Part shown: positions 39,607 to 49,214 of the stretch, one piece after another | Numbering within the stretch: position 1 is the first letter of the stretch | Layout: every line of letters begins with the position of its first letter | Source of the DNA: Fusibacter paucivorans | Lineage (GTDB): Bacteria > Bacillota > Clostridia > Peptostreptococcales > Acidaminobacteraceae | DNA length: 64,000 nt | Assembly: GCF_018390735.1 (NCBI RefSeq) | Contig: NZ_JAHBCL010000005.1 | Coordinates: forward strand, 62,001 to 126,000 | Direction: 5' to 3' | Notes under the pieces: model-generated | Databases searched by the model: none | Told to the model about the DNA's origin: nothing | What the model saw: only the letters and a program-made list of their open reading frames with translations | Translations under genes and position numbers: made by a program

Positions 39607-40534
39607 GTTTAAAGCCCTCTTCCCGGCCGATAATGTAAAGCGGCCGCTCTCTCACTTCTTCATAAATTCGTGCAATGTATTCACCAATCAATGACAATTG
39701 CATCATTAGAAGCCCAAAGAAGAAGAGAAAGATCGTTACCGTTGATGTCCATCCGTCCGTCGGATTACCGAATGCCAGCTTTTTAACAATCCAGTAAACC
39801 ATCATCACAAAACCGACGATTGCAGAAATAAAACCAAAGAGGCTGAATAACTTCAGCGGTTTATAGGAAAAGGACACAATGGCATCCAGTGCAAGGCGCA
39901 CGAGCTTTAAATAACTGTATTTTGTCTCTCCCGCATGACGCTCATCACGGTCAAAATAGACCTGTGTAACATTAAAGCCAATCCAATGTGTCAAGCCTCT
40001 AAAAAACCGATTCTTCTCATCCATTTGATTGAGTGCCGTCACCGCCCTCCGGCTGAGCAGTCTAAAGTCCCCTGTATCGAGAGGAATCTCAGTATCACTC
40101 AGCGATTTCAAGACGCGGTAGAAAAGTTTAGACGTTGCTTTTTTAATCGGCGATTCTTTTTTACGTGAACGCCGCTGTGCATAAACGACATCATAACCTT
40201 CAACGTATTTTTCATACATCTCCTGTATCACTTCCGGAGGATCTTGAAGATCCGCATCAATAATGACAACCGCTTCGCCGGAAGCCTTTCGAAAGCCAGC
40301 CGTATTCGCCATTTCGTGCCCGAAATTTCGAGCAAAGGAAATGAGCTTCACGCGTTCATCAGCCGCTCTGCACTTCAATACTTCTGAAACAGTACCGTCC
40401 TTACTGCCGTCATCAATAAAAATGATCTCATAAGCCTCATCAATGTCGGTGAGCGTCTTATGCAGACGCAGGCAAAGCGGTGCAATATTTGCTTCTTCAT
40501 TATACGCCGGTACGACGACGCTTATTTTGATCAT
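39599..40534 (-). CDS. GtrB-like family 2 glycosyltransferase
   Basis: A 311-residue polyprenyl-phosphate glycosyltransferase of the DPM1/GtrB type. The N-terminal GT-A domain has 'ISVVVPAYNEEANIAPLC', 'IIFIDDGSKDGT' and 'VIIDADLQDPPEV' (the DxD-like metal site), plus 'DTGDFRLLSRR'; two C-terminal membrane helices lie near 235-260 and 270-290. It should load a sugar from a nucleotide donor onto undecaprenyl phosphate at the inner membrane face. GGAG precedes the ATG. It is the first gene of the overlapping GT2-gtrA-GT-C set. Confidence 0.92.
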   Translation of the reverse strand: MIKISVVVPAYNEEANIAPLCLRLHKTLTDIDEAYEIIFIDDGSKDGTVSEVLKCRAADERVKLISFARNFGHEMANTAGFRKASGEAVVIIDADLQDPPEVIQEMYEKYVEGYDVVYAQRRSRKKESPIKKATSKLFYRVLKSLSDTEIPLDTGDFRLLSRRAVTALNQMDEKNRFFRGLTHWIGFNVTQVYFDRDERHAGETKYSYLKLVRLALDAIVSFSYKPLKLFSLFGFISAIVGFVMMVYWIVKKLAFGNPTDGWTSTVTIFLFFFGLLMMQLSLIGEYIARIYEEVRERPLYIIGREEGFKHE

Positions 40535-40782
40535 AAATCACTCCATGGATGCCGCCGCTTCATGGCAGCAGTCAGTCAAATTCATCAGCTATTGTAAATG
40601 CCTGCCGTTATCAATTGCAATGGTCCCTTACACTTACATGCTCATGCATCTGTTGATCCGTATCTCAAATGCTACAAAAACGTCAGGCTTTTGTTGGCAC
40701 TGTTATTGATCATTCACCAGTTGCTTTGGCATAAAATTTGGCGTTAAGCTTTGGCATTATGTTTTAATACGATGCTTTGATA

Positions 40783-42417
<1,635 letters not shown>

Positions 42418-42472
42418 CTATCTTATATAAATCAAAATGAATAACAGTAAATAATCGTATAGTTGACTGTAC

Positions 42473-42552
42473 AAAAAAAGAGTGAGAAATCACCCCTTAA
42501 GGATGACTAAACACTCTTGTTCCTAAGGCTCAAGTAGCCACCCTTAAGGGTG
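42473..42552 (-). promoter_or_regulatory. Leader with hairpin and terminator upstream of pyrG (putative attenuator)
   Basis: In the minus-strand leader a perfect CACCCTTAAGGGTG hairpin is followed by AAGAGTG ... CACTCTT with an inner TCATCC/GGGTGA helix and a T7 run, an intrinsic terminator. The first segment (CACCCTTAAGG) can also pair with CCTTAAGGGGTG inside the terminator, so two exclusive structures are possible. The terminator may instead simply end the upstream S-layer-protein transcript, or do both. A weaker promoter (TTTACT-18-TATAAG) may lie after it. Confidence 0.6.
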
Positions 42553-42585
42553 TCACTATACCGATTCAATTAACAATACTTACAT

Positions 42586-42614
42586 AGTATATCCACTTCA
42601 CTAAGTGAAGTCAA
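42586..42614 (-). promoter_or_regulatory. Sigma-A promoter with operator-like palindrome
   Basis: TTGACT and TATACT are separated by 17 bp on the minus strand. A perfect 8+1+8 inverted repeat, ACTTCACTAAGTGAAGT (42595-42611), covers the spacer and half of the -35, which is where a repressor would block polymerase. The transcript would run through the leader hairpins into pyrG. Confidence 0.68.
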
Positions 42615-42633
42615 CACTTTTTTTAATAGAATT

Positions 42634-44574
42634 TTATTGGGTGACAGAAGTGATGTGATCGGCCTCAAACAAGCCTTCCGTAATCTTTCGACCACTGATG
42701 TAAAGCTTGTCGCCCGCCATGTAATCGGTAATGTCAAGATTTGAATTTTTCGCAAACGCAATCGTCTTAGAAATACCGCTGTCATCGACGACAATCATAA
42801 TATTCGATGTCGTAATGACACTGGTAACAGTCGCGTTAAACGCTTCAATATCCGCTACATCGCCAAGGCGAATCACTTCGATGCCGTCAAAGCCAATATG
42901 CACATTGGCAATTTGATCTAGTCGCAAGTCATAAATATTCAGCCCCTCTTCGCCATCTTCTGCAATGATATTGAGATTTGGATCGACGGGGACGATTTCA
43001 TATTCTTTTGCACCGGTATCCAGTGCAATTTCCGATTCCGCTTTAATATAAATGCCCTTGATAATACCTTTAATGTCTCTGACTTCGCCAGCATAAGTGA
43101 TCGATTTCACGACACCGTATACCAACGTTACATTCACAATATCATTTTCATACAGGCGATTGCCTGTCACATTGGTAAACGTTACGCCGTCTGCAATCGG
43201 CGCCTTGAATTGCGTCCCGTCTTCCAGAGTGACTTCTAAGGATGTCGGCGCTTTCAGCGGAATATCTGCCGTAAGCATTCCCTTGAATTCATAGTCATCA
43301 GAGTAAGCCACAATGCTCATTGCCGTATAGTCCTGATAATAGATCGTAAGATAGTAATTATTTTTCAGATCGTCAATATCGGCACTGACGCCATCGACGA
43401 TAACCCGCGTATCAGCATAGACGCGTTTAAAATCAAACCCACCGGAATCAAGCGCAATTTTTAGCGACCTAAAATCCTTATCGGTGCCAAGATAGCCTGA
43501 AATACTGTTAAAACTCCCTGAGACGTTATCAAAGAACAGCGGCACATCAACGCGTGTAACAGCACTGTCTTCGATGGTCAGCGTCACGGCAATCCCCGTC
43601 TTTAAGTGATCAAGACTAATGGCCACTGCATCGGCATATATAGGAACACTTTTGACATTGTACGTGGCAACTTTGCCGGCAGTCGATTTTACTTCGAGGT
43701 ATTTAAGATCGCTGAAAATATCTGTAATCGTCCCTGTAACCGTTTCAACAGACGGCGTTTCAGCTGTTTCCACATCCCCGGTTACGGGTGCGTCAGGATC
43801 CCCAATTACAGGTACTTCATTATCTGTCGTCGAAGGCTGTTCAGGAGCCGTCGTTGGAATTTCTGAGACACCGGTTGTAATGGCACCATAATAGCCATCT
43901 GCAAAGACGGCGAGAACGGCACGGTTTAAAATCGTCTTCGGATTAAAATTGCCGTTGCTGTCTCCCTTCGCCGAGACGATATTATAATCGATCAACAAGT
44001 TGACATATTTTAATGCACTGAGTGAAATCTCAAATGCGTCTTTATAAGATAGTGAAATGATCTTATTGAGGTTTTCATTTTTATAAAGGTTCAGTGCCTT
44101 CCCGAAGAACACAGAGGCTTCAACCCTGCTGACACCTGTAAATGCTCCTTCGCTGACAAAGTATTTGACTTCATCCATCACGACGATTTCGTTTTCAAGC
44201 GCATAGCCCAGCGCCGGATAAACATCGCCTCCGTAAGGCGCCAACATCTTAGGCATATTCAGCGCTTCGAGCTGTGTTTCATAAGAATCTGCCAATATTG
44301 CACCCTCAGAAGCTGTCAGCAGTCCGGCTGCAATTGCCGCCCTGTATATAACAATTAACGTTTCAGCCTTTGAAGCCGTTTCATTTGGCTTAAAACTGTT
44401 GTCTTCATAAATTGCCATGATGTCTTCATCCACCATGTTTTGTACCACTGTGTTTGCCCAATGCGATTCTGTGACATCCGTCATGACAGCAGCAAAGCTA
44501 ATATTCCCGAGCATCATGAATGCCATAAAGATCGCCGTGAGTTTATAAAAGATTTTCGACTTTCGTAAAATCAT
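42634..44574 (-). CDS. S-layer-homology (SLH) domain surface protein
   Basis: A 646-residue exported protein with a signal peptide (KIFYKLTAIFMAFMMLGNISFA). Residues ~30-210 hold SLH-type repeats ('DVTESHWANTVVQNMVDEDIMAIYEDNSFKPNETASKAET' style, and 'SYKDAFEISLSALKYVNLLIDYNIVSAKGDSNGNFNPKTILNRA'), which bind pyruvylated wall polysaccharide. A Pro/Thr-rich linker (~215-255) follows, then about 390 residues of repeated beta domains ('VTGTITDIFSDLKYLEVKS', 'GMLTADIPLKAPTSLEVTLEDGTQF', 'VRDIKGIIKGIYIKAES') of unknown role. AAGGAGGG precedes the ATG. It points away from the hydrolase/MurF operon. Confidence 0.88.
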   Translation of the reverse strand: MILRKSKIFYKLTAIFMAFMMLGNISFAAVMTDVTESHWANTVVQNMVDEDIMAIYEDNSFKPNETASKAETLIVIYRAAIAAGLLTASEGAILADSYETQLEALNMPKMLAPYGGDVYPALGYALENEIVVMDEVKYFVSEGAFTGVSRVEASVFFGKALNLYKNENLNKIISLSYKDAFEISLSALKYVNLLIDYNIVSAKGDSNGNFNPKTILNRAVLAVFADGYYGAITTGVSEIPTTAPEQPSTTDNEVPVIGDPDAPVTGDVETAETPSVETVTGTITDIFSDLKYLEVKSTAGKVATYNVKSVPIYADAVAISLDHLKTGIAVTLTIEDSAVTRVDVPLFFDNVSGSFNSISGYLGTDKDFRSLKIALDSGGFDFKRVYADTRVIVDGVSADIDDLKNNYYLTIYYQDYTAMSIVAYSDDYEFKGMLTADIPLKAPTSLEVTLEDGTQFKAPIADGVTFTNVTGNRLYENDIVNVTLVYGVVKSITYAGEVRDIKGIIKGIYIKAESEIALDTGAKEYEIVPVDPNLNIIAEDGEEGLNIYDLRLDQIANVHIGFDGIEVIRLGDVADIEAFNATVTSVITTSNIMIVVDDSGISKTIAFAKNSNLDITDYMAGDKLYISGRKITEGLFEADHITSVTQ

Positions 44575-44604
44575 TTGGCCCTCCTTGTCAATTTTTCTAA
44601 CCTT

Positions 44605-44613
44605 ATTATACCA
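44605..44613 (-). promoter_or_regulatory. Extended -10 promoter of the SLH gene
   Basis: TGG directly followed by a perfect TATAAT on the minus strand, about 30 bp before the ATG; no clear -35. Confidence 0.5.
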
Positions 44614-44746
44614 TGCCCTTTCAAAATGTTTATTACATTTCAATAACAGGTTTTTAGTATGGACTTATGTCCTTTGGTCATTTGTGGTAAAATGATGATT
44701 GAAACAGGCATCGACCTGTTATTCCAATAAGTTAAAAGAGGTCTAT

Positions 44747-45538
44747 ATGCCTATTTATACGTATAAAACCGTACGCATTGCCTACACGTACCATCATCCA
44801 ACGCGTATGTATGACGCCGATTCACCGGTGTCGAAATCGCCGCTTTTGTTGCTGCATGGCTGGGGAACGAATAAGGAGACTTTTTCAGCACTCATTGAAG
44901 AACTCCAGCACGTATTGCCCATCTATGCATTAGACTTTCCTGGATTTGGTGCCTCCGACGAGCCAGACGCACCTTGGCAATTAGACGATTATGCGGCAAT
45001 GGTCAAACAATTTATTGAAACATGCCATCTGGAAAAACCCATTTTAGTTGGGCACTCATTTGGCGGCCGCGTCGCCATAAAACTCACACAAATCACACCT
45101 ATTGATAAGCTCATCCTAACAAACAGTGCGGGGATCAAGCCGAAGCGCAGTCCTTCATATTACCTTAAAGTTTACGGCTTCAAACTAGTCCGTACACTCA
45201 ATCGTGCTCCCGGCTTGCATTTTATACTGGATGAACCCGTCAAAGCTTACAGTGAAAAATACAGTTCTGCCGATTACAAAGCGGCATCGCCAATGATGAA
45301 GCGCGTTCTCTCCAGCGTCGTCAATGAAGACTTAACGCATCTCCTTCCAAAGGTTGAGATGCCGACACTTCTCATTTGGGGCGATCAGGATACGGCGACA
45401 CCCATTGCCGACGCACGTACCATGGCGGCGCACATTCCGGATTCAGGACTTGTCGTCTTTGAAGGTGCAGGGCATTTTTCCTATTTAGAACAGCCGCTTA
45501 GATTCAGTACCATCCTCAAGACTTTTATCGGAGGCTAG
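44747..45538 (+). CDS. Alpha/beta hydrolase
   Basis: A 263-residue alpha/beta-hydrolase. The oxyanion motif 'LLLLHGWGTNKETF' is near residue 40, the nucleophile elbow 'LVGHSFGGRVAIKL' near 110, the acid in 'LLIWGDQDTATPI' near 210 and the catalytic His in 'VFEGAGHFSYLEQP' near 240: a complete triad. No signal peptide. Substrate is unknown. AGAGGT precedes the ATG by 7 nt. It is the first gene of a tight operon with the MurF-like and Ddl genes (3-nt gap), so an envelope-related role is likely but inferred. Confidence 0.87.
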   Translation: MPIYTYKTVRIAYTYHHPTRMYDADSPVSKSPLLLLHGWGTNKETFSALIEELQHVLPIYALDFPGFGASDEPDAPWQLDDYAAMVKQFIETCHLEKPILVGHSFGGRVAIKLTQITPIDKLILTNSAGIKPKRSPSYYLKVYGFKLVRTLNRAPGLHFILDEPVKAYSEKYSSADYKAASPMMKRVLSSVVNEDLTHLLPKVEMPTLLIWGDQDTATPIADARTMAAHIPDSGLVVFEGAGHFSYLEQPLRFSTILKTFIGG

Positions 45539-45541
45539 CAC

Positions 45542-47203
45542 ATGCCAATTATTTTGCTTATTATCGTCTTGCTCACCTATAGCCGATGTGAAGACGATCT
45601 GCATAAATTTCAACAAAACAGTTACCGCTTCAAGCGCTATTTAAAGTGGCGTTTTGAAACGCCGTCACGCATTGTTCGGCCACACGAACTCCTGTTTGCC
45701 CTAGGGTTTGCATTCACGATTTGGGACAGCGCTGTCTTAACGACGATTGGATGCCTGCTCATGTGCCTTGATGCCTATTTTTACTGGCTGATTAAAACCG
45801 CATATCCCGTTAAAAAGAAACTCGTCTACACGCCGAGGGTCAAACGCCTTAAGACGACTTTAACTATTCTGCTGGCACTTGTTGCCGCTGGCGGCTTTTA
45901 TTGGTCTGTACTGCTCTATGTAGGATTCATCGGCTATTTTGCTTCATTTATCTACGTCTTTATCGCTGCCGCCATTAATATGCCCATTGAAAGTGCCATC
46001 AACAAACACTATTTCGATGACGCTCGCAAAACACTCGCCAAGGCACCGAAACTTAATGTCATTGGCATTACCGGCAGTTATGGCAAAACCAGTACTAAAA
46101 ATGTAATTTTCAAAATGCTCAGCCGTGATTTTAACGTTTTAATGACACCGGAGAGCTTCAACACTAAAATGGGACTTACGCGTACCATTCGGGAAGGCTT
46201 AAAACCGATACACAACGTTTTTCTCGCTGAAATGGGCGCGAAAGAAGTTGGTGATATCAAAGAACTGTGCGATTTTGTCCAACCGAATATGGGCATCATC
46301 ACCTCCATTGGCCCTCAGCATCTCGAAACATTCAAATCGCTTGACAACGTCATCCGAACGAAGGGGGAACTCTTTGACAATATTGCCCAGAACGGCACTG
46401 TCTTTGTCAATTGTGATGATGCCAACATCTTAAAGCTGCGAGTTCGATCCGATGTTACGGCATACCGTTATGCCGTCGACCGCGAAAACGCCTTACAGCA
46501 TCGTACACATTTTGCCATTGAAAACCTTGTACTCAACAACATCGGTTCTTCTTTTACACTGGTTTGGTCTCCGGACGGCTATGGCATTGAAAGTACTGAA
46601 AGTACAAATGAACAAAACGACAATATAAAAACGGCAGCAAACGTCAACACAAAAATTATTCGCATCAACCTGAAAACAAAGCTGCTCGGACGCCATAATC
46701 TTTCAAATATTGTGGCAGGTTGTGCCGCTGCACTAATACTAGGCATTTCCCCAGAGAGACTGCCGCTGCTCGTCAGCGAGGTCGAACCCGTTGAACATCG
46801 ACTCTCTCACCGAAATGTCGCCGACCAATATACGCTGCTGGACGATGCCTTTAACAGTAATCCCATAGGGGCTGCTATGGCACTTGAAGTGTTAAAAGCT
46901 TTTGAAGGCAAGAAGAAAATCATTATTACACCCGGCATGATTGAATTGGGCGAAATGGCAGAGACACTGAATCAAACTTTTGGTGAACAAATCGCCGCTG
47001 TCTGCGACGCCGTCATTCTCGTTGGCATGAAGCAAACCAAGCCTATTTGGGATGGACTTAAGAAGCAAGGTTTCCCTGAACACAGCATCTACCGCGTCAA
47101 GAGCATTCACGAGGCTTATGCACGTCTTAACGCCATTGTCGCTGTGGATGATGTCGTTCTCATTGAAAACGACTTGCCGGATTCTTTTAATGAAGCACTT
47201 TAA
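45542..47203 (+). CDS. MurF-like Mur ligase with N-terminal membrane domain
   Basis: A 553-residue Mur ligase. The first ~150 residues are four or so membrane helices ('PIILLIIVLLTY', 'LLFALGFAFTIWDSAVLTTIGCLLMCLDAYFYWLI', 'LTILLALVAAGGFYWSVLLYVG', 'ASFIYVFIAAAINM') instead of the usual uridine-binding domain of MurF. Then come the ATP loop 'VIGITGSYGKTSTKNVIF' near 178, 'LAEMGAKEVGDIKELCDF' near 230, 'GPQHLETF', and the C-terminal 'DDAFNSNPIGAAMALEVL' and 'ITPGMIELGE' of MurF. It probably adds a D-Ala-D-X dipeptide or a related group, at the membrane. A ddl gene follows after 18 nt. GGAGG precedes the ATG. Confidence 0.85.
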   Translation: MPIILLIIVLLTYSRCEDDLHKFQQNSYRFKRYLKWRFETPSRIVRPHELLFALGFAFTIWDSAVLTTIGCLLMCLDAYFYWLIKTAYPVKKKLVYTPRVKRLKTTLTILLALVAAGGFYWSVLLYVGFIGYFASFIYVFIAAAINMPIESAINKHYFDDARKTLAKAPKLNVIGITGSYGKTSTKNVIFKMLSRDFNVLMTPESFNTKMGLTRTIREGLKPIHNVFLAEMGAKEVGDIKELCDFVQPNMGIITSIGPQHLETFKSLDNVIRTKGELFDNIAQNGTVFVNCDDANILKLRVRSDVTAYRYAVDRENALQHRTHFAIENLVLNNIGSSFTLVWSPDGYGIESTESTNEQNDNIKTAANVNTKIIRINLKTKLLGRHNLSNIVAGCAAALILGISPERLPLLVSEVEPVEHRLSHRNVADQYTLLDDAFNSNPIGAAMALEVLKAFEGKKKIIITPGMIELGEMAETLNQTFGEQIAAVCDAVILVGMKQTKPIWDGLKKQGFPEHSIYRVKSIHEAYARLNAIVAVDDVVLIENDLPDSFNEAL

Positions 47204-47221
47204 TCACTTGCAGGAGGCAAT

Positions 47222-48388
47222 ATGATCAATCTCGGGATCTTTTTCGGCGGACCAAGTGTCGAACACGAAGTATCCGTCATCACCGCACAACAGGCTATCG
47301 CCCAGCTTCAAAAACTGGATGATTATCATATCGTTCCCATCTACATCGCCAAGGATAGCCATTGGTATACCGGCGATTATCTCCTGAATGTCGAACACTT
47401 TCGGGATTTAAAGGCCGTCGTCGCCAATGCAACGCGCGTCAATATGGTCAAGTCAGAAAAATGTGCGCTGCTGATTAATGATCCGATCAGGCACTTCGGT
47501 CAAAATATCATTGCAGAAGTTGACATTGCCTTTCCCATGATTCATGGCACGGGCGGCGAAGACGGCACCCTTCAGGGATTGCTTGAGCACATGGCCATCC
47601 CCTATGTCGGCTGTAATGTTTTAGCAGCATCCATGACGATGGATAAGGTTGCCAGCAAATTATTTTTGCAGACTTCGGGCATTCGCGTCGTTGAAGGTGA
47701 ATGGTTCTATGCACATCACTGGATAGCGTACAGCGATCAGGTTCTCAATGACATTGAACAAAAATTAACGTATCCCATGATTGTCAAACCCGCAGACATC
47801 GGATCCAGTGTCGGCATTAAGACAGCGAAAAACAGACGTGAACTCACCAATGCCATTAATTTTGCCAGACAGTTTACGACGCGAATTCTCGTTGAACGCA
47901 TGCTCAGCGACATGCGCGAAATCAACATCTCTGTACTGGGCGACTGCGAGCAGCTTGTACTATCCGTTTGCGAAGAACCGCTTACCGCAAGTGAAATCCT
48001 CACTTATGAAGATAAATATATGAGCGAAGGCGGCAGCAAGGGCATGTCTGCCTCTAAGCGTCAAATTCCCGCAACCCTTCATCCCAATACACTGAAGGAA
48101 ATTCAGAAGATGTCGGCTGAAGCCTTTATCGCACTCGACTGCGCCGGCGTCGTCCGCATTGACTTTATGATCGAAAAGAGCACCGGACTGCCGTATATCA
48201 ACGAATTTAATACCGTTCCCGGCTCACTGGCTTTCTATCTATGGGAGGCAACGGGCGTTACTTTTTTAGAAATGCTGCAAAAAGCCATTGACGCCGCTTA
48301 TCGAACCCATCGGCGTAAAACCGGGATCACGCGTTCAAACAGCTTAAATCTGCTGTCTAAAAAAGATCTCAAGGGATTAAAAAAATAA
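47222..48388 (+). CDS. ddl: D-alanine--D-alanine ligase
   Basis: A 388-residue ATP-grasp ligase joining two D-alanines for peptidoglycan. Features: 'GIFFGGPSVEHEVSVITAQQA' at the N-terminus, 'FPMIHGTGGEDGTLQGLLE' near residue 100, 'YPMIVKPADIGSSVGI' near 188, 'YEDKYMSEGG' (omega-loop) near 262, and metal ligands in 'VVRIDFMIEKSTGLPYINEFNTVPG' near 315-340. The omega loop is of the Ddl (KY) rather than the Van type, so D-Ala-D-Ala is favoured over D-Ala-D-Lac. The C-terminal ~25 residues are basic and extra. AGGAGG precedes the ATG. Confidence 0.93.
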   Translation: MINLGIFFGGPSVEHEVSVITAQQAIAQLQKLDDYHIVPIYIAKDSHWYTGDYLLNVEHFRDLKAVVANATRVNMVKSEKCALLINDPIRHFGQNIIAEVDIAFPMIHGTGGEDGTLQGLLEHMAIPYVGCNVLAASMTMDKVASKLFLQTSGIRVVEGEWFYAHHWIAYSDQVLNDIEQKLTYPMIVKPADIGSSVGIKTAKNRRELTNAINFARQFTTRILVERMLSDMREINISVLGDCEQLVLSVCEEPLTASEILTYEDKYMSEGGSKGMSASKRQIPATLHPNTLKEIQKMSAEAFIALDCAGVVRIDFMIEKSTGLPYINEFNTVPGSLAFYLWEATGVTFLEMLQKAIDAAYRTHRRKTGITRSNSLNLLSKKDLKGLKK

Positions 48389-48521
48389 TTGATAATGCTT
48401 TAGAAAGCGTTTTTATACCGATATTCATATTAAAGAAACTATTTTTTGTCTAGCTAAAAATCAAATGCATTGTCAATACGCTGTCATTTATAGGCAATAA
48501 CCATTTCAACGGAGGTTTTTA

Positions 48522-49211
48522 ATGGCATCTGAAAAAATACTGATCGTCGAAGACGACCTGCAAATTCAAACATTGCTAAAAGATTATATCAATGCTTCCG
48601 GTTACATAGCCGTCACCGCTTCGGATGGTGAAGAAGCACTTCAGAAATTTGAAACAGAAGCACCTCAACTGGCACTTTTAGATATCATACTACCAAAAGT
48701 CGATGGTTTTGAACTCTGCCGTAAAATCCGTCAGGAATCAAATATGCCCATTATTATGCTAAGTTCTAAAAAAGAAGACACAGACAAAATATTGGCACTC
48801 GGCCTCGGCGCTGACGATTACATTGAGAAACCCTTTAGCCCACGTGTGCTCATTGCTAAAATCCAAGCACAGTTCAGACGAATTTACGAACTATCCGGTA
48901 CACCTGCGACAGATACACTGCGCGTTAAGGATCTCGAAGTAGACGTGAAAGCGCGTACCGTCACCTTAAAAGGTGAAAGTATCCCATTCTCCGTTAAGGA
49001 ATTTGAAATTTTACATTATCTGATGCTCAATAAAAATCAGGCGTTATCAAGGGAAAAAATTTTCGATGAAATATGGGGATACAACGAATTCGGCGACATT
49101 AACACCGTGACGGTACACGTTCGGAAAATCAGAGAGAAAATTGAAGAAAACCCTTCTGAGCCATCCTATATCGAAACCGTCTGGGGAATTGGTTACAAAT
49201 TTAAGGGGTAA
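48522..49211 (+). CDS. OmpR-family response regulator
   Basis: A 229-residue DNA-binding response regulator. The receiver domain has the acidic pocket 'LIVEDDLQ', the phosphoacceptor Asp54 in 'ALLDIILPKVDG', the Thr/Ser switch 'IIMLSSKKED' and Lys in 'YIEKPFSP'. The C-terminal winged helix spans ~135-228 ('KEFEILHYLMLNKNQALSREKIFDEIWG', 'TVTVHVRKIREKIEE'). GGAGG precedes the ATG. It is followed after 3 nt by its likely kinase partner and lies 133 nt after ddl, suggesting cell-envelope signalling. Confidence 0.95.
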   Translation: MASEKILIVEDDLQIQTLLKDYINASGYIAVTASDGEEALQKFETEAPQLALLDIILPKVDGFELCRKIRQESNMPIIMLSSKKEDTDKILALGLGADDYIEKPFSPRVLIAKIQAQFRRIYELSGTPATDTLRVKDLEVDVKARTVTLKGESIPFSVKEFEILHYLMLNKNQALSREKIFDEIWGYNEFGDINTVTVHVRKIREKIEENPSEPSYIETVWGIGYKFKG

Positions 49212-49214
49212 TCC

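Noticed and set aside
40705-40780. TTTGGCAT-like direct repeats between the GT2 gene and pyrG
   Set aside because: Only two near-identical copies and one partial copy, with no symmetry or T-run; likely chance in AT-rich spacer.
42473-42560. T-box riboswitch before pyrG, because AAGGGTGG appears in the leader
   Set aside because: There is no stem I or specifier region, the leader is too short, and the T-box core after GGTGG is wrong.
47222-48388. Vancomycin-resistance type D-Ala-D-Lac/D-Ser ligase, suggested by the neighbouring two-component system
   Set aside because: The omega loop has the KY pattern of ordinary Ddl, and no VanH, VanX or VanY homologue is present.
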